A stretch of DNA of 54,995 nt from Planctomycetota bacterium (GTDB taxonomy: Bacteria; Planctomycetota; UBA11346), in assembly GCA_013816485.1 (NCBI GenBank), contig JACDEI010000034.1:1-54995 (forward strand), read 5' to 3'. Shown here piece by piece: positions 44,718 through 53,783 of the stretch. The position numbers and the translations under genes were made by a program. Below the pieces are notes generated by a model. The model saw only the letters and a program-made list of their open reading frames with translations, made no database searches and was not told the DNA's origin. Position 1 is the stretch's first letter; every line of letters starts with the position of its first letter.

Positions 44718-44838
44718 CTACGAGCTTCGAGCTTCGAGCTTCGAGCTACGAGCTTCGAGTTGGACAGTTGCGGCATCCCTGGGGATTCAGGCTCTTATGG
44801 CAGGTGTCAGGTTTTCCACTCCGGCTCGCAGCTCGCAG
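44718..44838. repeat. Inverted pair of heptamer arrays (GCTTCGA / GCTCGCA)
   Basis: Six units of GCTTCGA/GCTACGA (44718-44759) face two to three units of GCTCGCA (44824-44838) that read as GCTGCGA on the opposite strand, with about 64 nt between. The locus occupies the menH-menB gap. No gene lies inside. Confidence 0.75.
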
Positions 44839-44847
44839 CTAAATCCC

Positions 44848-45567
44848 TCAGGCCAGGAACGCCCGCAGCAGATCGATCAGCTCATTTGGTGCCTCGCGAT
44901 GCACCGCGTGGCCGCAACCGGGGACGAGTTCCAGCCGCGCGTTGGGGATCTTCGCCGCCATCGCCTTCATCACCTCGACGTAGCGCGGGTCGGACTCGCC
45001 GGCGATCAGCAGCACCGGCAGCTTCAGCTCACCCAGACGTGGCCACAGATCCGGCATCTCACCAGTGCCCAGGTGGCGCAGCACGCCCGCCAGACCACGC
45101 GGATCCTGGTTCAGCCGGCGGCAGCGCAGTTGTTCGATCAGCGCACGTGGCATCACTCGGGCCGGCTTCAGCGCCGGGTTGGATTCCCACCACGCGACGA
45201 ACGGCCCGAGGCCGTCTTCTTCCAGCACCTCGGCGAAGGCGTGGTCGTGGCGTACACGTTTCTCGCGCTCTTTGGCATCACGCAGACCGGCGGTGCTGCT
45301 GATCAGCACCAGGCGGCTCAGTTTCGTCGGATGGTCGAGTGCGAGTTGGAGCGCGATGCGTCCACCCAGGCTGTAGCCGAGCAGATCGCCGTTCGCGGGC
45401 AGCTTCGCGGCGAGCTCGCTGGCGACGGATTTGATGCTGGTACCCGCGGGACATGGCCGCCAGCCGTGCCCTGGCAGCAGCGGGCAACGCAGCGGTCGCT
45501 TGAGCGGTTCAAGCACCTCGCTCCAGACGTCATCGGTCTCAGTGAAGCCATGCAGGGCGGTGAGCAT
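44848..45567 (-). CDS. menH: 2-Succinyl-6-hydroxy-2,4-cyclohexadiene-1-carboxylate synthase (alpha/beta hydrolase)
   Basis: A 239-residue alpha/beta hydrolase that eliminates pyruvate from SEPHCHC in menaquinone synthesis. It has the LHGFTE oxyanion loop, nucleophile elbow GYSLGGR (Ser66), Asp193 in AGESDPRY and His220 in GCGHAVHREAP. Its position as the first gene of the men cluster supports MenH over a generic hydrolase. menF and menD, needed for the earlier steps, are not in the window. Confidence 0.88.
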   Translation of the reverse strand: MLTALHGFTETDDVWSEVLEPLKRPLRCPLLPGHGWRPCPAGTSIKSVASELAAKLPANGDLLGYSLGGRIALQLALDHPTKLSRLVLISSTAGLRDAKEREKRVRHDHAFAEVLEEDGLGPFVAWWESNPALKPARVMPRALIEQLRCRRLNQDPRGLAGVLRHLGTGEMPDLWPRLGELKLPVLLIAGESDPRYVEVMKAMAAKIPNARLELVPGCGHAVHREAPNELIDLLRAFLA

Positions 45568-45627
45568 GCGCGAATGGTGTGTCGCTGTTGGCGGTGCGGA
45601 AGGGGCGGGTTGCCGGCACGCACACGC

Positions 45628-46173
45628 TCACGGTGGGCTGCGCTGCTCCACCGGTAGGGCGTCCTGCAGGGTCGGAGTCACTGCCGGAGTCACTGTCGGC
45701 GCGCCTGTGGGTACCGTTGGGACTGCCCGCGGTTTGGCGACACGTGTGCCATGCGTCGGCGAGTTGACCATCGGAAAGGCATACGATACCGGCACCACCA
45801 GCAGCATCACACCGACCATGGTGATGCAGAATTTGCGCCAGCCCGGTGCCTGACAGCGGATGCCGCTCACCAGGGCAGCGATCCAGAATGGCACCACCAG
45901 GATGAACGGCAGCAGCAACGATCCGCCAGTGATGAACAGGCTGACCACCAGCAATCCGAACAGAGCCAGGAACAGGCGCGCCGGGTGTTTCAGATCAGTT
46001 GAATTGGCGGCATTCACGAAGCGGAACACCAGCGGACCGACCAGCAGGCTCCAGCCGACGAACAGCAGCATCCACCACCCGAGGAAGGGCATGCCGTTGA
46101 GGATGGGCATGTCGACACAGGCCCCACAGGCGACGGATGCGTGGACGAGAGTGGCGGTCAGGCTGGGCAGCAT
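45628..46173 (-). CDS. Hypothetical membrane protein
   Basis: A 181-residue protein with four predicted transmembrane helices (about residues 28-48, 65-85, 86-105 and 115-135) and a Pro/Thr-rich C-terminal tail (AVPTVPTGAPTVTPAVTPTL). The N-terminal VACGACVD contains two cysteines that could be a metal or disulfide site. No family is recognised. It is 60 bp upstream of menH on the same strand. Confidence 0.65.
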   Translation of the reverse strand: MLPSLTATLVHASVACGACVDMPILNGMPFLGWWMLLFVGWSLLVGPLVFRFVNAANSTDLKHPARLFLALFGLLVVSLFITGGSLLLPFILVVPFWIAALVSGIRCQAPGWRKFCITMVGVMLLVVPVSYAFPMVNSPTHGTRVAKPRAVPTVPTGAPTVTPAVTPTLQDALPVEQRSPP

Positions 46174-46249
46174 GGGGTGAGGATACCTCAACCACGCATG
46201 ATGCGGAGCAGGCAATGCGATGGTGTGCCCGGCCTAGTGAACCGCGTAA

Positions 46250-47026
46250 TCATGGGCGCAGGTATTCCCAATCGGCGGGGATCTGGTCGAAACGTCCATC
46301 CCCGCCGACCACCCCGACCAGGGAACCGTCCTGCACCATCAGCACGTAGGGGGGCACTATCAGCATCTCCAAATCACCACAGCGAGAGATATCGATCCCG
46401 GCATCCTGGGGGATCCAGCGGACATTTCCAAGCATGCTCTCGTAGGCTGCAGCACCACCATCGACCCAGTCGGTGGGATCATAGTAGTCGAACCATGGCC
46501 AGGCGGCGAGTTGCGCATGGTTGCGCACCTGATGCTGCATCACCGCATCGGCTAGGTCAGGAGGCAGTCTCAACGGCTGGCCGTTCCGGCTAATGCCCAG
46601 ATCGCACAGCGGCCAGTTGAATGCCGCTTCATACTGGAGGTGGTCGCTGCGTCGCCGCATCTGGAAGTCTTGCCAGCGCGAGGTGATTCCATCCCACGCA
46701 GAGTCGGCTTGCGCACGTACGCCATCATAGGCGGAGTCGATTTACGCGCGCATTCCATCCCATGCTGAGTCGACCTTTTTACGCCTACGGATACTGCGTG
46801 GGTGAATCTCCACCACCATCTCGGACAACCTGTACTGGATGTCTTGGTAGGCCTCCTCGCACCGCGCGTCGAAGTCGGGTGTGAGCCGCCAATGCCGTTC
46901 GATGCGGTAGGATACCGTCGGGCTGACCTCGGTGACCTGCACATCGATCCGTCGAACGGGCAGCGGCTCAGCCAACGCCACTAGGCCGATGAGCCCGGCG
47001 AACAGGAGCGAGACACTGGATTTCAT
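46250..47026 (-). pseudogene. Exported hypothetical protein interrupted by an in-frame TAA
   Basis: Two frames in the same phase, 46742-47026 and 46250-46660, read as one protein of about 258 codons broken by a TAA at 46744-46742. The start ATG at 47026 gives a signal peptide (MKSSVSLLFAGLIGLVALAE). The stop lies within a 33-bp repeat encoding VDSAWDGMRA-stop, IDSAYDGVRAQ and ADSAWDGIT. In the second unit the same codon is CAA, so a single C-to-T change explains the stop. The C-terminal part (WFDYYDPTDWVDGG, VPPYVLMVQDGSLVGV) may contain a thioredoxin-like end, but I am not sure of the family. Confidence 0.7.
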
Positions 47027-47144
47027 CAAACCAGGTGCTGCGGAGGGCGAGGACATGCCCTCTCCAACGCGGTAGCGGCAGCAAGGATCACCAGAATCCG
47101 CCGGGTGCATCCTGGCGCGTGCGATGCGCCGGATGGGGGCTGCG
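47027..47144. other. Intergenic hairpin region
   Basis: About 118 bases holding GAGGGC/GCCCTC and other short palindromes resembling the hairpin-type repeats elsewhere. No gene is visible. It separates the interrupted gene from the giant cytochrome gene on the same strand. Confidence 0.4.
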
Positions 47145-50100
47145 TTACTTCAACGTCGCCAGGTACGCCACCAGATTACGCAGTTCACGCAGCGTCAGGT
47201 TCGCGCTCATCGGCGGCATGATCGACACCGGGGCACTACGGGTTTTGATCGTGGTTTTGGCGATCTTCAGTTCGGGTGCGCCGGCCGGACGCAGGACAAC
47301 CTCGTTGTCGTTTTCACTGGCGAGCGCACCGGACACCACACCGCCGTCTTTCAGCGTCAGGTTGACCACGCCGAACCCTGGGGCGATCTCGGCCCCAGGA
47401 TTCACCAGCGCCGTGAGCAGGTGCGAACGGTCGAGGCGGGTGCCGATGCCGGCGAGGTTCGGGCCGACGGTATGCGGTGCGCCAGCAGCGACGACGTGGC
47501 ACTGCTGGCAGCTCGCGGTGGCGGAAGTCTTGAAGATGCGTTCGCCGTCCACCGGATCGCCGCCGTCGAGCGCCAGTACCGCTAGGCCGCGTGGATCAGC
47601 CTTGGCCATGGTTTTTTCCAAGGCGGTAAGATTTCCGACCAAGCCTTTGTCGGCCTGTGCTCGCACCGCGTCGGCCACATCGAGTCGCAGGGCGTTGTCG
47701 AGTTTCCCGGCCTTCCACTGCTCGAGCTGGTCACCGAGCAGCGTCACGGCGCGTTTGTGTTTCATCGCGCCGAGCACGGCGATGGCCTGCTGACGATCAG
47801 TCAGCGTCGTGCTGGCGAGCGCTGCGATAATGGCGTTGTAGGTCGCGTCGTCGGCCGGCTTGGTCCGTCCCAGGATCTCCAGAGCTGCTCCGCGCACGGC
47901 ACCATCCAGATCGCCGAGCGCCTGCTTCACCGCCGCGTCCAGGCCCTTGGCCTTGAGCGCTTCGAGCGCGGTGAGCGCGATGACGCGCAGTGCCGCGTCC
48001 TTGCTGGTGTCGGTGGCGAGCGTGGTCAGGCGCTCGGTCCACTCCGGCAATCCGAGCACGGCGATCAGCCGTGCGGTGGCGGCCTGCACGACTTTCGATT
48101 TACCGAACAGCAGGGTTTCCAGCGCGGGCGCGATAGCATCGACCACCAGCGCACGGTCTCGCGCCGGCAGGTTGCGGTAGACGCCTTGCACGCGATCGAG
48201 CAGCAGCGGTTGGAGGAACGCACCCAGGCTGTCGAGCGCCTCGGCGCGGAACACACCGTCGACGCGTTTGCCGGCGTAGGCGGCGAGACGTTTAGCGCTG
48301 GCGGCGTCGCCAAGCCGCAGGTTGGCGCTGATGACCCGACGGACGGTGGCTTCATCCGTCACGCCGTCACGGTCGAGCACCGCTGCCAACGCAGGAAAAG
48401 CCGCGCTGATCGACTGGTCGTCGTGGATCGCGCGGGCGGCTTCACCGACCACGGCGGGATCGGCGTCGTCGAGGAACGTTGCCACTTGCGCATCACGCAG
48501 ACGACGCAGCGCCACTACTGCGGCCAGACGCACGGCACGCGAGGGATGGCTTTTGAGCGCATACAGTGGTGCACGCGTATCAACGCAGCAACCGGTCAGC
48601 GCCATGACGCCGGCGTGGCGCAGGTAGACGTCCCGGTTGTCGTTCTGCTCCAGCAGCGCGACGACCTGCGGCACGTGTTTGGGCGAACCAAGGCGGCCGA
48701 GCGCGATGCCGGCGAACAGGCGCACCCGCGGCGCAGGATCGGCGAGCAACGTGGCGAGGGTGTTGGCGGCGGAAGAGACGCCGGCTTCGCCGACCATCTT
48801 CGCGGCCTGGGCGCGGACCTCGACATCGGTGTCGGCGAGCAGTGCTGGCAGCACGTCCGCTGCCGCATGATCGCCACCACGAGCGAGTTGTCCGATGCCC
48901 CACACGGCATGCAGACGGGCGAGGCGGGTGGAGGTGCTATCGTTGGTGATGGTCGTCAGCACTGCGCGACCGGCGTTGCCATGTTTCACCAAAGCAAGCT
49001 GCGCCTGCAGGCGCACGCGTTGGTCAGCGTGGGCGAGCAGTTTGGCCAACTCGGCATCAGTGCGTTTGCTGAACCCCTCACGCAGCAACGTCTGCGTCGC
49101 CAACCGTGCCGGATCCTTGGCCATCGTCGGATCATCAAGTTTGAGCACGCGGCCCTTCTCATGGGGCAGCCATTCATTGTCGCCCCAGTCGGCGGCATAG
49201 ATCGCGCCGTCGGCGCCGAAGGTCAGGCCAGTGGCGAATGGACCGGACAACACCACGTGCGCATCCTTGACCGCGAAGCCAGCGCCGGACTCCTCCAAAC
49301 GGAAGGCATTGGTCTTCTTCGGCGACTCGGCGAGGAAGAAGTAACCGCGATACCGCGCGTTCAGCGCCGTGCCTGGCTCCCACACCATGCCGATCGGGCC
49401 AGAGGAATAGGTCGCGAACACCGGCGTGATATGCGCCGGCTGTTCAGCGAACGGCGGTTTCCACAGGCTGTCGATCATCCATGGATTGTAGCTGGTCTGA
49501 TCCGGCCAGCGTTTATTGCCGCGATACTGCCACTGTTTGCGCCAACCGCTGTCGCTGCCCTGGACCAGGAAACGCAACCCTTCCTGGTCGCCGAAGTCAC
49601 CGTCGTGGTCGGCGGCGATAAGGTTGCCGTAGGCGTCGAAATCCATCTCGAAGGGATTGCGCACGCCGTCGCAGAAGACTTCGAAGTGCGAGCCATCAGG
49701 ATCGATGCGGAACACCGCGCCCAGGCCGGGGCCGTAGTAGTTTTTCCCGTCCTTGGTGATGTTGAAGCCCTTGTCACCCATCGACCAGTAGATGCGGCCA
49801 TCGACGCCCAGCACCGGGCCGTGCATGTCGTGACCGCCGTAGCCGACGTGGATACCCATGCCGGTGACGAGTTCTTCGCTCTTGTCGAACACGCCGTCGC
49901 CGTCGGGATCAGTGAGTTTGTAGAGCGCGGGGAAACACGTGACGTAGAGCGCATCATCGTGCCACAGGATGCCGGCCGCCACTTCGTTGACGTCGTCGTT
50001 AAATCCTTCGAAGGCGACCTGGACCTTGTCCGCTTTGCCGTCGCCATCGGTGTCGTCGAGGGCGTAGATCTTCTCCTTGAACGCCGCGAGTTTTTTCCAG

Positions 50101-50435
50101 TCGGCTTTATCCGCATCGCCATAACGCCGATGGATCAGCGCACGTTTGTCGTCGATGCTGGTGCTGGCCAGCGACTCGATCAACCAGTCGGGCACCTTGC
50201 GGATGTCCATCGCGGCATTGGTGCGGCGGTTGGTGTTGGTGACGTAAATGCGGCCATCCGGGCGCGTGGTGATGCCGACCACGGCTCCGACCGTGCCGGT
50301 GGGCGCGACTTCGCTGACCACCAGTTTGCCCGCATCTTTTCCCGCGTCGTCCGCGGCGTGCACCAATGGCAGCCCGGTCAGCGCAGCGCCGGCGGCGAGC
50401 AACAAGGTCAGGGAACGGCAGCGGTAAGACGACAT
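47145..50435 (-). CDS. Giant exported PVC-type protein: beta-propeller, HEAT repeats and cytochrome c
   Basis: A 1,096-residue protein with a signal peptide (residues 1-27). Residues about 45-440 are a sugar-dehydrogenase-like propeller with Ca-binding-like turns (DDTDGDGKADKVQVAF, TDPDGDGVFDKSEE) and GPGLGAVFRIDPDGSHFEVF. Residues about 470-940 are HEAT repeats (for example DVEVRAQAAKMVGEAG). A C-terminal cytochrome c domain has CQQCH near residue 976 with VGPNLAGIG and a distal Met region. The architecture is the PVC-type heme-binding dehydrogenase family, abundant in Planctomycetota and Verrucomicrobiota; substrate unknown. GAGG precedes the ATG at 50435. Confidence 0.92.
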   Translation of the reverse strand: MSSYRCRSLTLLLAAGAALTGLPLVHAADDAGKDAGKLVVSEVAPTGTVGAVVGITTRPDGRIYVTNTNRRTNAAMDIRKVPDWLIESLASTSIDDKRALIHRRYGDADKADWKKLAAFKEKIYALDDTDGDGKADKVQVAFEGFNDDVNEVAAGILWHDDALYVTCFPALYKLTDPDGDGVFDKSEELVTGMGIHVGYGGHDMHGPVLGVDGRIYWSMGDKGFNITKDGKNYYGPGLGAVFRIDPDGSHFEVFCDGVRNPFEMDFDAYGNLIAADHDGDFGDQEGLRFLVQGSDSGWRKQWQYRGNKRWPDQTSYNPWMIDSLWKPPFAEQPAHITPVFATYSSGPIGMVWEPGTALNARYRGYFFLAESPKKTNAFRLEESGAGFAVKDAHVVLSGPFATGLTFGADGAIYAADWGDNEWLPHEKGRVLKLDDPTMAKDPARLATQTLLREGFSKRTDAELAKLLAHADQRVRLQAQLALVKHGNAGRAVLTTITNDSTSTRLARLHAVWGIGQLARGGDHAAADVLPALLADTDVEVRAQAAKMVGEAGVSSAANTLATLLADPAPRVRLFAGIALGRLGSPKHVPQVVALLEQNDNRDVYLRHAGVMALTGCCVDTRAPLYALKSHPSRAVRLAAVVALRRLRDAQVATFLDDADPAVVGEAARAIHDDQSISAAFPALAAVLDRDGVTDEATVRRVISANLRLGDAASAKRLAAYAGKRVDGVFRAEALDSLGAFLQPLLLDRVQGVYRNLPARDRALVVDAIAPALETLLFGKSKVVQAATARLIAVLGLPEWTERLTTLATDTSKDAALRVIALTALEALKAKGLDAAVKQALGDLDGAVRGAALEILGRTKPADDATYNAIIAALASTTLTDRQQAIAVLGAMKHKRAVTLLGDQLEQWKAGKLDNALRLDVADAVRAQADKGLVGNLTALEKTMAKADPRGLAVLALDGGDPVDGERIFKTSATASCQQCHVVAAGAPHTVGPNLAGIGTRLDRSHLLTALVNPGAEIAPGFGVVNLTLKDGGVVSGALASENDNEVVLRPAGAPELKIAKTTIKTRSAPVSIMPPMSANLTLRELRNLVAYLATLK

Positions 50436-50740
50436 GGGCGGAACCTCGGCTGAGAGATACGGGTTGGGCATGCTCACGCTGTCCTGTGGATCACAACCGC
50501 ATGGACGTGGACCCTTCCGGAACCGTGGGGCTCAGCCGTGGAAACCCGCGGTAGAAACCGCGTATTTCCCTAAGCGTGTGGGATCAGCGCAGGCTTTGAC
50601 GGAAGCCGAAGGGTCGAGTTGGCTGGTCGAGGTGGCGGTAGCTGGAACCCGTTCAACGCTTCGCCGCAGATTTGCCAACAGTCTGGCTGCCGGTAGGGTC
50701 TGTTGGCAACCCCGTGCACTCGTGCCAGTAAGGATCGCAT
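50436..50740. other. Divergent intergenic region with two hairpins
   Basis: About 305 bases between two divergent genes. CGCGGT-AGAA-ACCGCG lies near 50550. A 10-bp perfect inverted repeat TTGCCAACAG / CTGTTGGCAA (50672-50681, 50700-50709) lies 31 bp before the plus-strand gene. The latter could be an operator or leader hairpin. No gene or clear promoter is seen. Confidence 0.45.
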
Positions 50741-51634
50741 ATGCCAGCGTCGTCTGTTCGTAGGTCCGGGTTCCTGCTTGTGATGTTTCTTCTCACCTCA
50801 GCGGTGGTGGCGGAGGATCATCAGATTGTACTGACGCGCCGCGCACACACCGGAGACCGTTATCAAGTGGTCTGCGATGCGACGCAGGCGACCCGGACGA
50901 TTTGGACGGTGGACGGCAGTCGCATGCCGGCGACCAACGAGGTCGACGTCTGGCATTACTTCGCGGTGGTGGAGGTGGTGGCGGCAAGTGCGCTCGGGAC
51001 CGAGAATCAGGCACGGATAACTGTCAACGAGTTGACCAGCATGAAGCGCATCGACGGCCGCGATGGCGAGAAGAGTGATCTATTGCCTGCCGGTACGGTG
51101 ATCGAGGCCGTCTGGCGCGATGGCAGCACCCACTTCACCATTGCTGGAGAGCCGCCAGCCGCTGCGCTGGCGTTGGTGCTATCTCGACTGGTGCACCTGG
51201 AATCGCCGGCCATTTCGCTCGATGAGGCGATCTTCGGCACCGACCAGCGTCAGCAGGCAGGTGCCTCGTGGCCGGTAGATGCCAAGGCTGCGGCGCAGGA
51301 CATGACCATCCGCATGAAGTCGCCGACCAAGGCCGAGGCCATCAGCGGGAGCAGCAAACTGGTGGAGGTCGTGCCCGACGGATTGAAGATCACCAGCGAA
51401 CTCACGGCGGTGGGCGTCCAATTTCCGCTGCAACCGTGGATGACCATCAGCAATAGCCGTCTGCGTTTCGAGGGGTCGGGAGTTTTCCCGATCGATCATG
51501 ACCGGCGCCCTCCGCGCCGATCCGTGTTGTCCGTCTTGACCGTCACGGGCACCGGAGATCAGGACGGCAAATCCTACATCCTCGACTACACCTACCGTCT
51601 GTTTGCGGACTACATCATGAGTCCCCTGCCCTGA
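50741..51634 (+). CDS. Hypothetical secreted protein
   Basis: A 297-residue protein with a signal peptide (residues 1-24) and a strand-rich mature part. Segments such as HQIVLTRRAHTGDRYQVVCDA at the start and SVLTVTGTGDQDGKSYILDYTY near the end suggest a beta-sandwich or lipocalin-like fold. I do not recognise a family. It is followed 99 bp later by the sulfatase gene on the same strand. Confidence 0.7.
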   Translation: MPASSVRRSGFLLVMFLLTSAVVAEDHQIVLTRRAHTGDRYQVVCDATQATRTIWTVDGSRMPATNEVDVWHYFAVVEVVAASALGTENQARITVNELTSMKRIDGRDGEKSDLLPAGTVIEAVWRDGSTHFTIAGEPPAAALALVLSRLVHLESPAISLDEAIFGTDQRQQAGASWPVDAKAAAQDMTIRMKSPTKAEAISGSSKLVEVVPDGLKITSELTAVGVQFPLQPWMTISNSRLRFEGSGVFPIDHDRRPPRRSVLSVLTVTGTGDQDGKSYILDYTYRLFADYIMSPLP

Positions 51635-51733
51635 CATCGCTCTGGGGGGTGGGGTTCAGGTACGTTGGTACTGATTGCGGTCAGCTTCGGAGCCGGGCAA
51701 AATCTTCGCCCCTGCATATCCGGAGGACTCCTG

Positions 51734-53695
51734 ATGACAGATTCTGCTGCCAGCCCCGCGCTCCGTTGGTGGGAACGTCTCGGTCCTTTGCTGCCGCTGC
51801 TGGGCATCGGCCTGTTAGTCTTCGTGCTGTTGTCGCTGTCGCGCCTGGGCCACACCCTGACCTATGCCGACCGTGTGCGTGCGAGCGACGGCTGGGGCTG
51901 GTTGTTTGTGGTCGGCCTGCGCATGGATTCGGTGCTGGTGTCGTTCCTGTTGGTGATCCCCGCCGTGGTGCTGCTGGCCTTCCCGCCCGCTTGGGCGACG
52001 GCGGCGCGTCGGGTGGTGGTGTGGTATGGCACTGCGGTCTTGTTGGCGGTGGTGTTCATGGAATTGGCGACCGTGCGTTTCCTCGACGAATTCGATCACC
52101 GTCCCGATCGCCTGTTCTGGGAATACCTGCGCTATCCCAAAGAGGTGATCGAAACGGTGGTGAAAAGCGCGTGGGGCAGCCTGATCGCGGCGGCCATCCT
52201 GCTGCCGTTGGTGGCATGGGGCGCGTGGCGCTGGTGCCGCCTGCTGATGGACCACGCGACGCCGTGGCGTTGGGGTGTGCGTCTGGCGCTGCTGCCGCTC
52301 ATCGCCGGCATCCTGGTGCTCGGCATCCGTGGGACCTTGTCGCACCGGGCAGTGAACATCTCCACCGCGGCGTTCAGCAACGAGAACCTGCTCAACCAGC
52401 TGGCACTCAATTCGACCTACACCGCGGTGTATGCGCTCTATGCCATGGGCCGTGAAGCAGACGCGTCGTCGGTCTATGGCAAGATGCCGGCGGAAAAAGT
52501 TATCGCCCTCGCGCGACGTGCCACCGGCCTGCCGGATTCGACGTTCACCGATCCGGCGATTCCCTTGCTGCACCCGGTGCCGACCGTGCTGAAACGTGAA
52601 CGACCACTCAATCTCGTGATCCTGCTGGAAGAAAGTATGGGCGCGCAGTTCGTCGGTTGTCTTGGTGGTCTGCCCCTGACGCCCGAGTTCGATGCCCTGA
52701 GCAAAGAAGGTCTGCTGCTGACGCGCCTGTACGCCACCGGCACGCGCACGGTGCGGGGGATCGAAGCAGTAGTCAGTGGTTTCCCACCCAGTCCGGCGCT
52801 CTCGGTGGTCAAACTGGGACTTAGCCAGAACGGGTTCTTCACGCCTGCCGACCTGCTGGGGCGACATGGTTACGAGTCGTTCTTCTTCTACGGCGGTGAA
52901 AGCCACTTCGACAACATGCGCACGTTCTTCCAGGGCAACGGCTTCGCCCGCGTGGTCGATCAGCCGCTGTTCGACCAGCCGGAGTTCCTGGGCGTGTGGG
53001 GTGTGTGCGATGGCGACCTGGCGCGGCGTGCGGCGAACGATCTCGCGACGCTGGGCGAAAAACCGTTCGTGGCGGTGATGCTCAGCACCACGAACCACGT
53101 GCCGTTCGAGTTCCCCGATGGCTACATCGAGTTGTACGACCAGGAAAAACAGACGCGCCACAATGCCATCAAGTATGCCGATTGGGCGATCGGCGAGTTC
53201 TTCCGCCAGGCACGTAAACATGCCTATTTTGAGAACACCGTGTTCCTGGTGGTCGGCGACCACAACGTGCGCACCACCGGCGATTCCCTGGTACCGGCCG
53301 GAGCATTTCGCGTCGCCGGACTGATCGTCGGCCCAGGTTTCACGCCTGGGACCTACGACCGCATCTGCAGCCAAATCGATCTGCTACCGACCATCCTGCC
53401 GCGCCTGGGATTGGATCTGGAGCACCCGCTTATCGGCCACGACCTGCTGTCATTGCCGGCGGATGCGCCAGGACGGGCGATCATGCAGTTCGCCGATGCC
53501 CATGGGTACCGCGTCGGCAACCGCATGGTGGTGCACCAGCCGCATGAACCGGCCCGGCGGTTCCTGGTCGATGATCAGGATCGCAGCACCGCCACCGACG
53601 AGACGTGGCCGGAACTGACCGAGGAGGCCTTGGCGCACGCGCTGTTGTCGACGCAGTTGTATCGCAAACGTCAGCACGCCTTGCCTGCGAAGTGA
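51734..53695 (+). CDS. LtaS-like sulfatase/phosphoglycerol transferase, membrane protein
   Basis: A 653-residue protein with five N-terminal transmembrane helices (to about residue 215) and a large C-terminal sulfatase-fold domain. Metal and catalytic segments are ILLEESMGAQF (metal-binding Glu), ATGTRTVRGIEAV (the Thr is the predicted nucleophile) and VVGDHNVRTT (metal Asp/His). LtaS and OpgB/MdoB relatives transfer phosphoglycerol from phosphatidylglycerol to polymers or periplasmic glucans, outside the cytoplasmic membrane. In a gram-negative host a glucan or other envelope sugar is the likelier acceptor. GGAGGA lies 7 nt before the ATG. Confidence 0.9.
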   Translation: MTDSAASPALRWWERLGPLLPLLGIGLLVFVLLSLSRLGHTLTYADRVRASDGWGWLFVVGLRMDSVLVSFLLVIPAVVLLAFPPAWATAARRVVVWYGTAVLLAVVFMELATVRFLDEFDHRPDRLFWEYLRYPKEVIETVVKSAWGSLIAAAILLPLVAWGAWRWCRLLMDHATPWRWGVRLALLPLIAGILVLGIRGTLSHRAVNISTAAFSNENLLNQLALNSTYTAVYALYAMGREADASSVYGKMPAEKVIALARRATGLPDSTFTDPAIPLLHPVPTVLKRERPLNLVILLEESMGAQFVGCLGGLPLTPEFDALSKEGLLLTRLYATGTRTVRGIEAVVSGFPPSPALSVVKLGLSQNGFFTPADLLGRHGYESFFFYGGESHFDNMRTFFQGNGFARVVDQPLFDQPEFLGVWGVCDGDLARRAANDLATLGEKPFVAVMLSTTNHVPFEFPDGYIELYDQEKQTRHNAIKYADWAIGEFFRQARKHAYFENTVFLVVGDHNVRTTGDSLVPAGAFRVAGLIVGPGFTPGTYDRICSQIDLLPTILPRLGLDLEHPLIGHDLLSLPADAPGRAIMQFADAHGYRVGNRMVVHQPHEPARRFLVDDQDRSTATDETWPELTEEALAHALLSTQLYRKRQHALPAK

Positions 53696-53783
53696 GGGTG
53701 AGGGCTGAGGTCTGGTGATTGGTGACCGGAATTCGCCGTTCGGTTTTTTACTGCCCCTAATCCCTAACCCCTAAATCCCTCAC
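53692..53783. repeat. Inverted repeat whose arms contain both stop codons of convergent genes
   Basis: GTGAGGG (53692-53698) and CCCTCAC (53777-53783) are inverted. The TGA of the plus-strand sulfatase gene and the TGA of the minus-strand glgP lie inside the two arms. The right arm continues as a CCCTAAT/CCCTAAC heptamer-like run. This is the whole intergenic space of the two genes, with a T-run near 53745. Confidence 0.65.

Noticed and set aside
44848..45567. Generic alpha/beta hydrolase rather than MenH
   Set aside because: The sequence alone is ambiguous, but its position at the head of menB-menA-menC-menE and the LHGFT/GCGHAVHREAP motifs favour MenH.
47757..50453. A very long plus-strand frame (about 900 codons) opposite the giant cytochrome gene
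   Set aside because: It is antisense to a gene with signal peptide, HEAT repeats and CxxCH. High third-position GC keeps the opposite frame open, and its translation has no recognisable domain.
51815..53374. Long minus-strand frame opposite the LtaS-like gene
   Set aside because: It is a shadow of a gene with clear sulfatase motifs; the translation is His/Arg/Gln-rich without domains.
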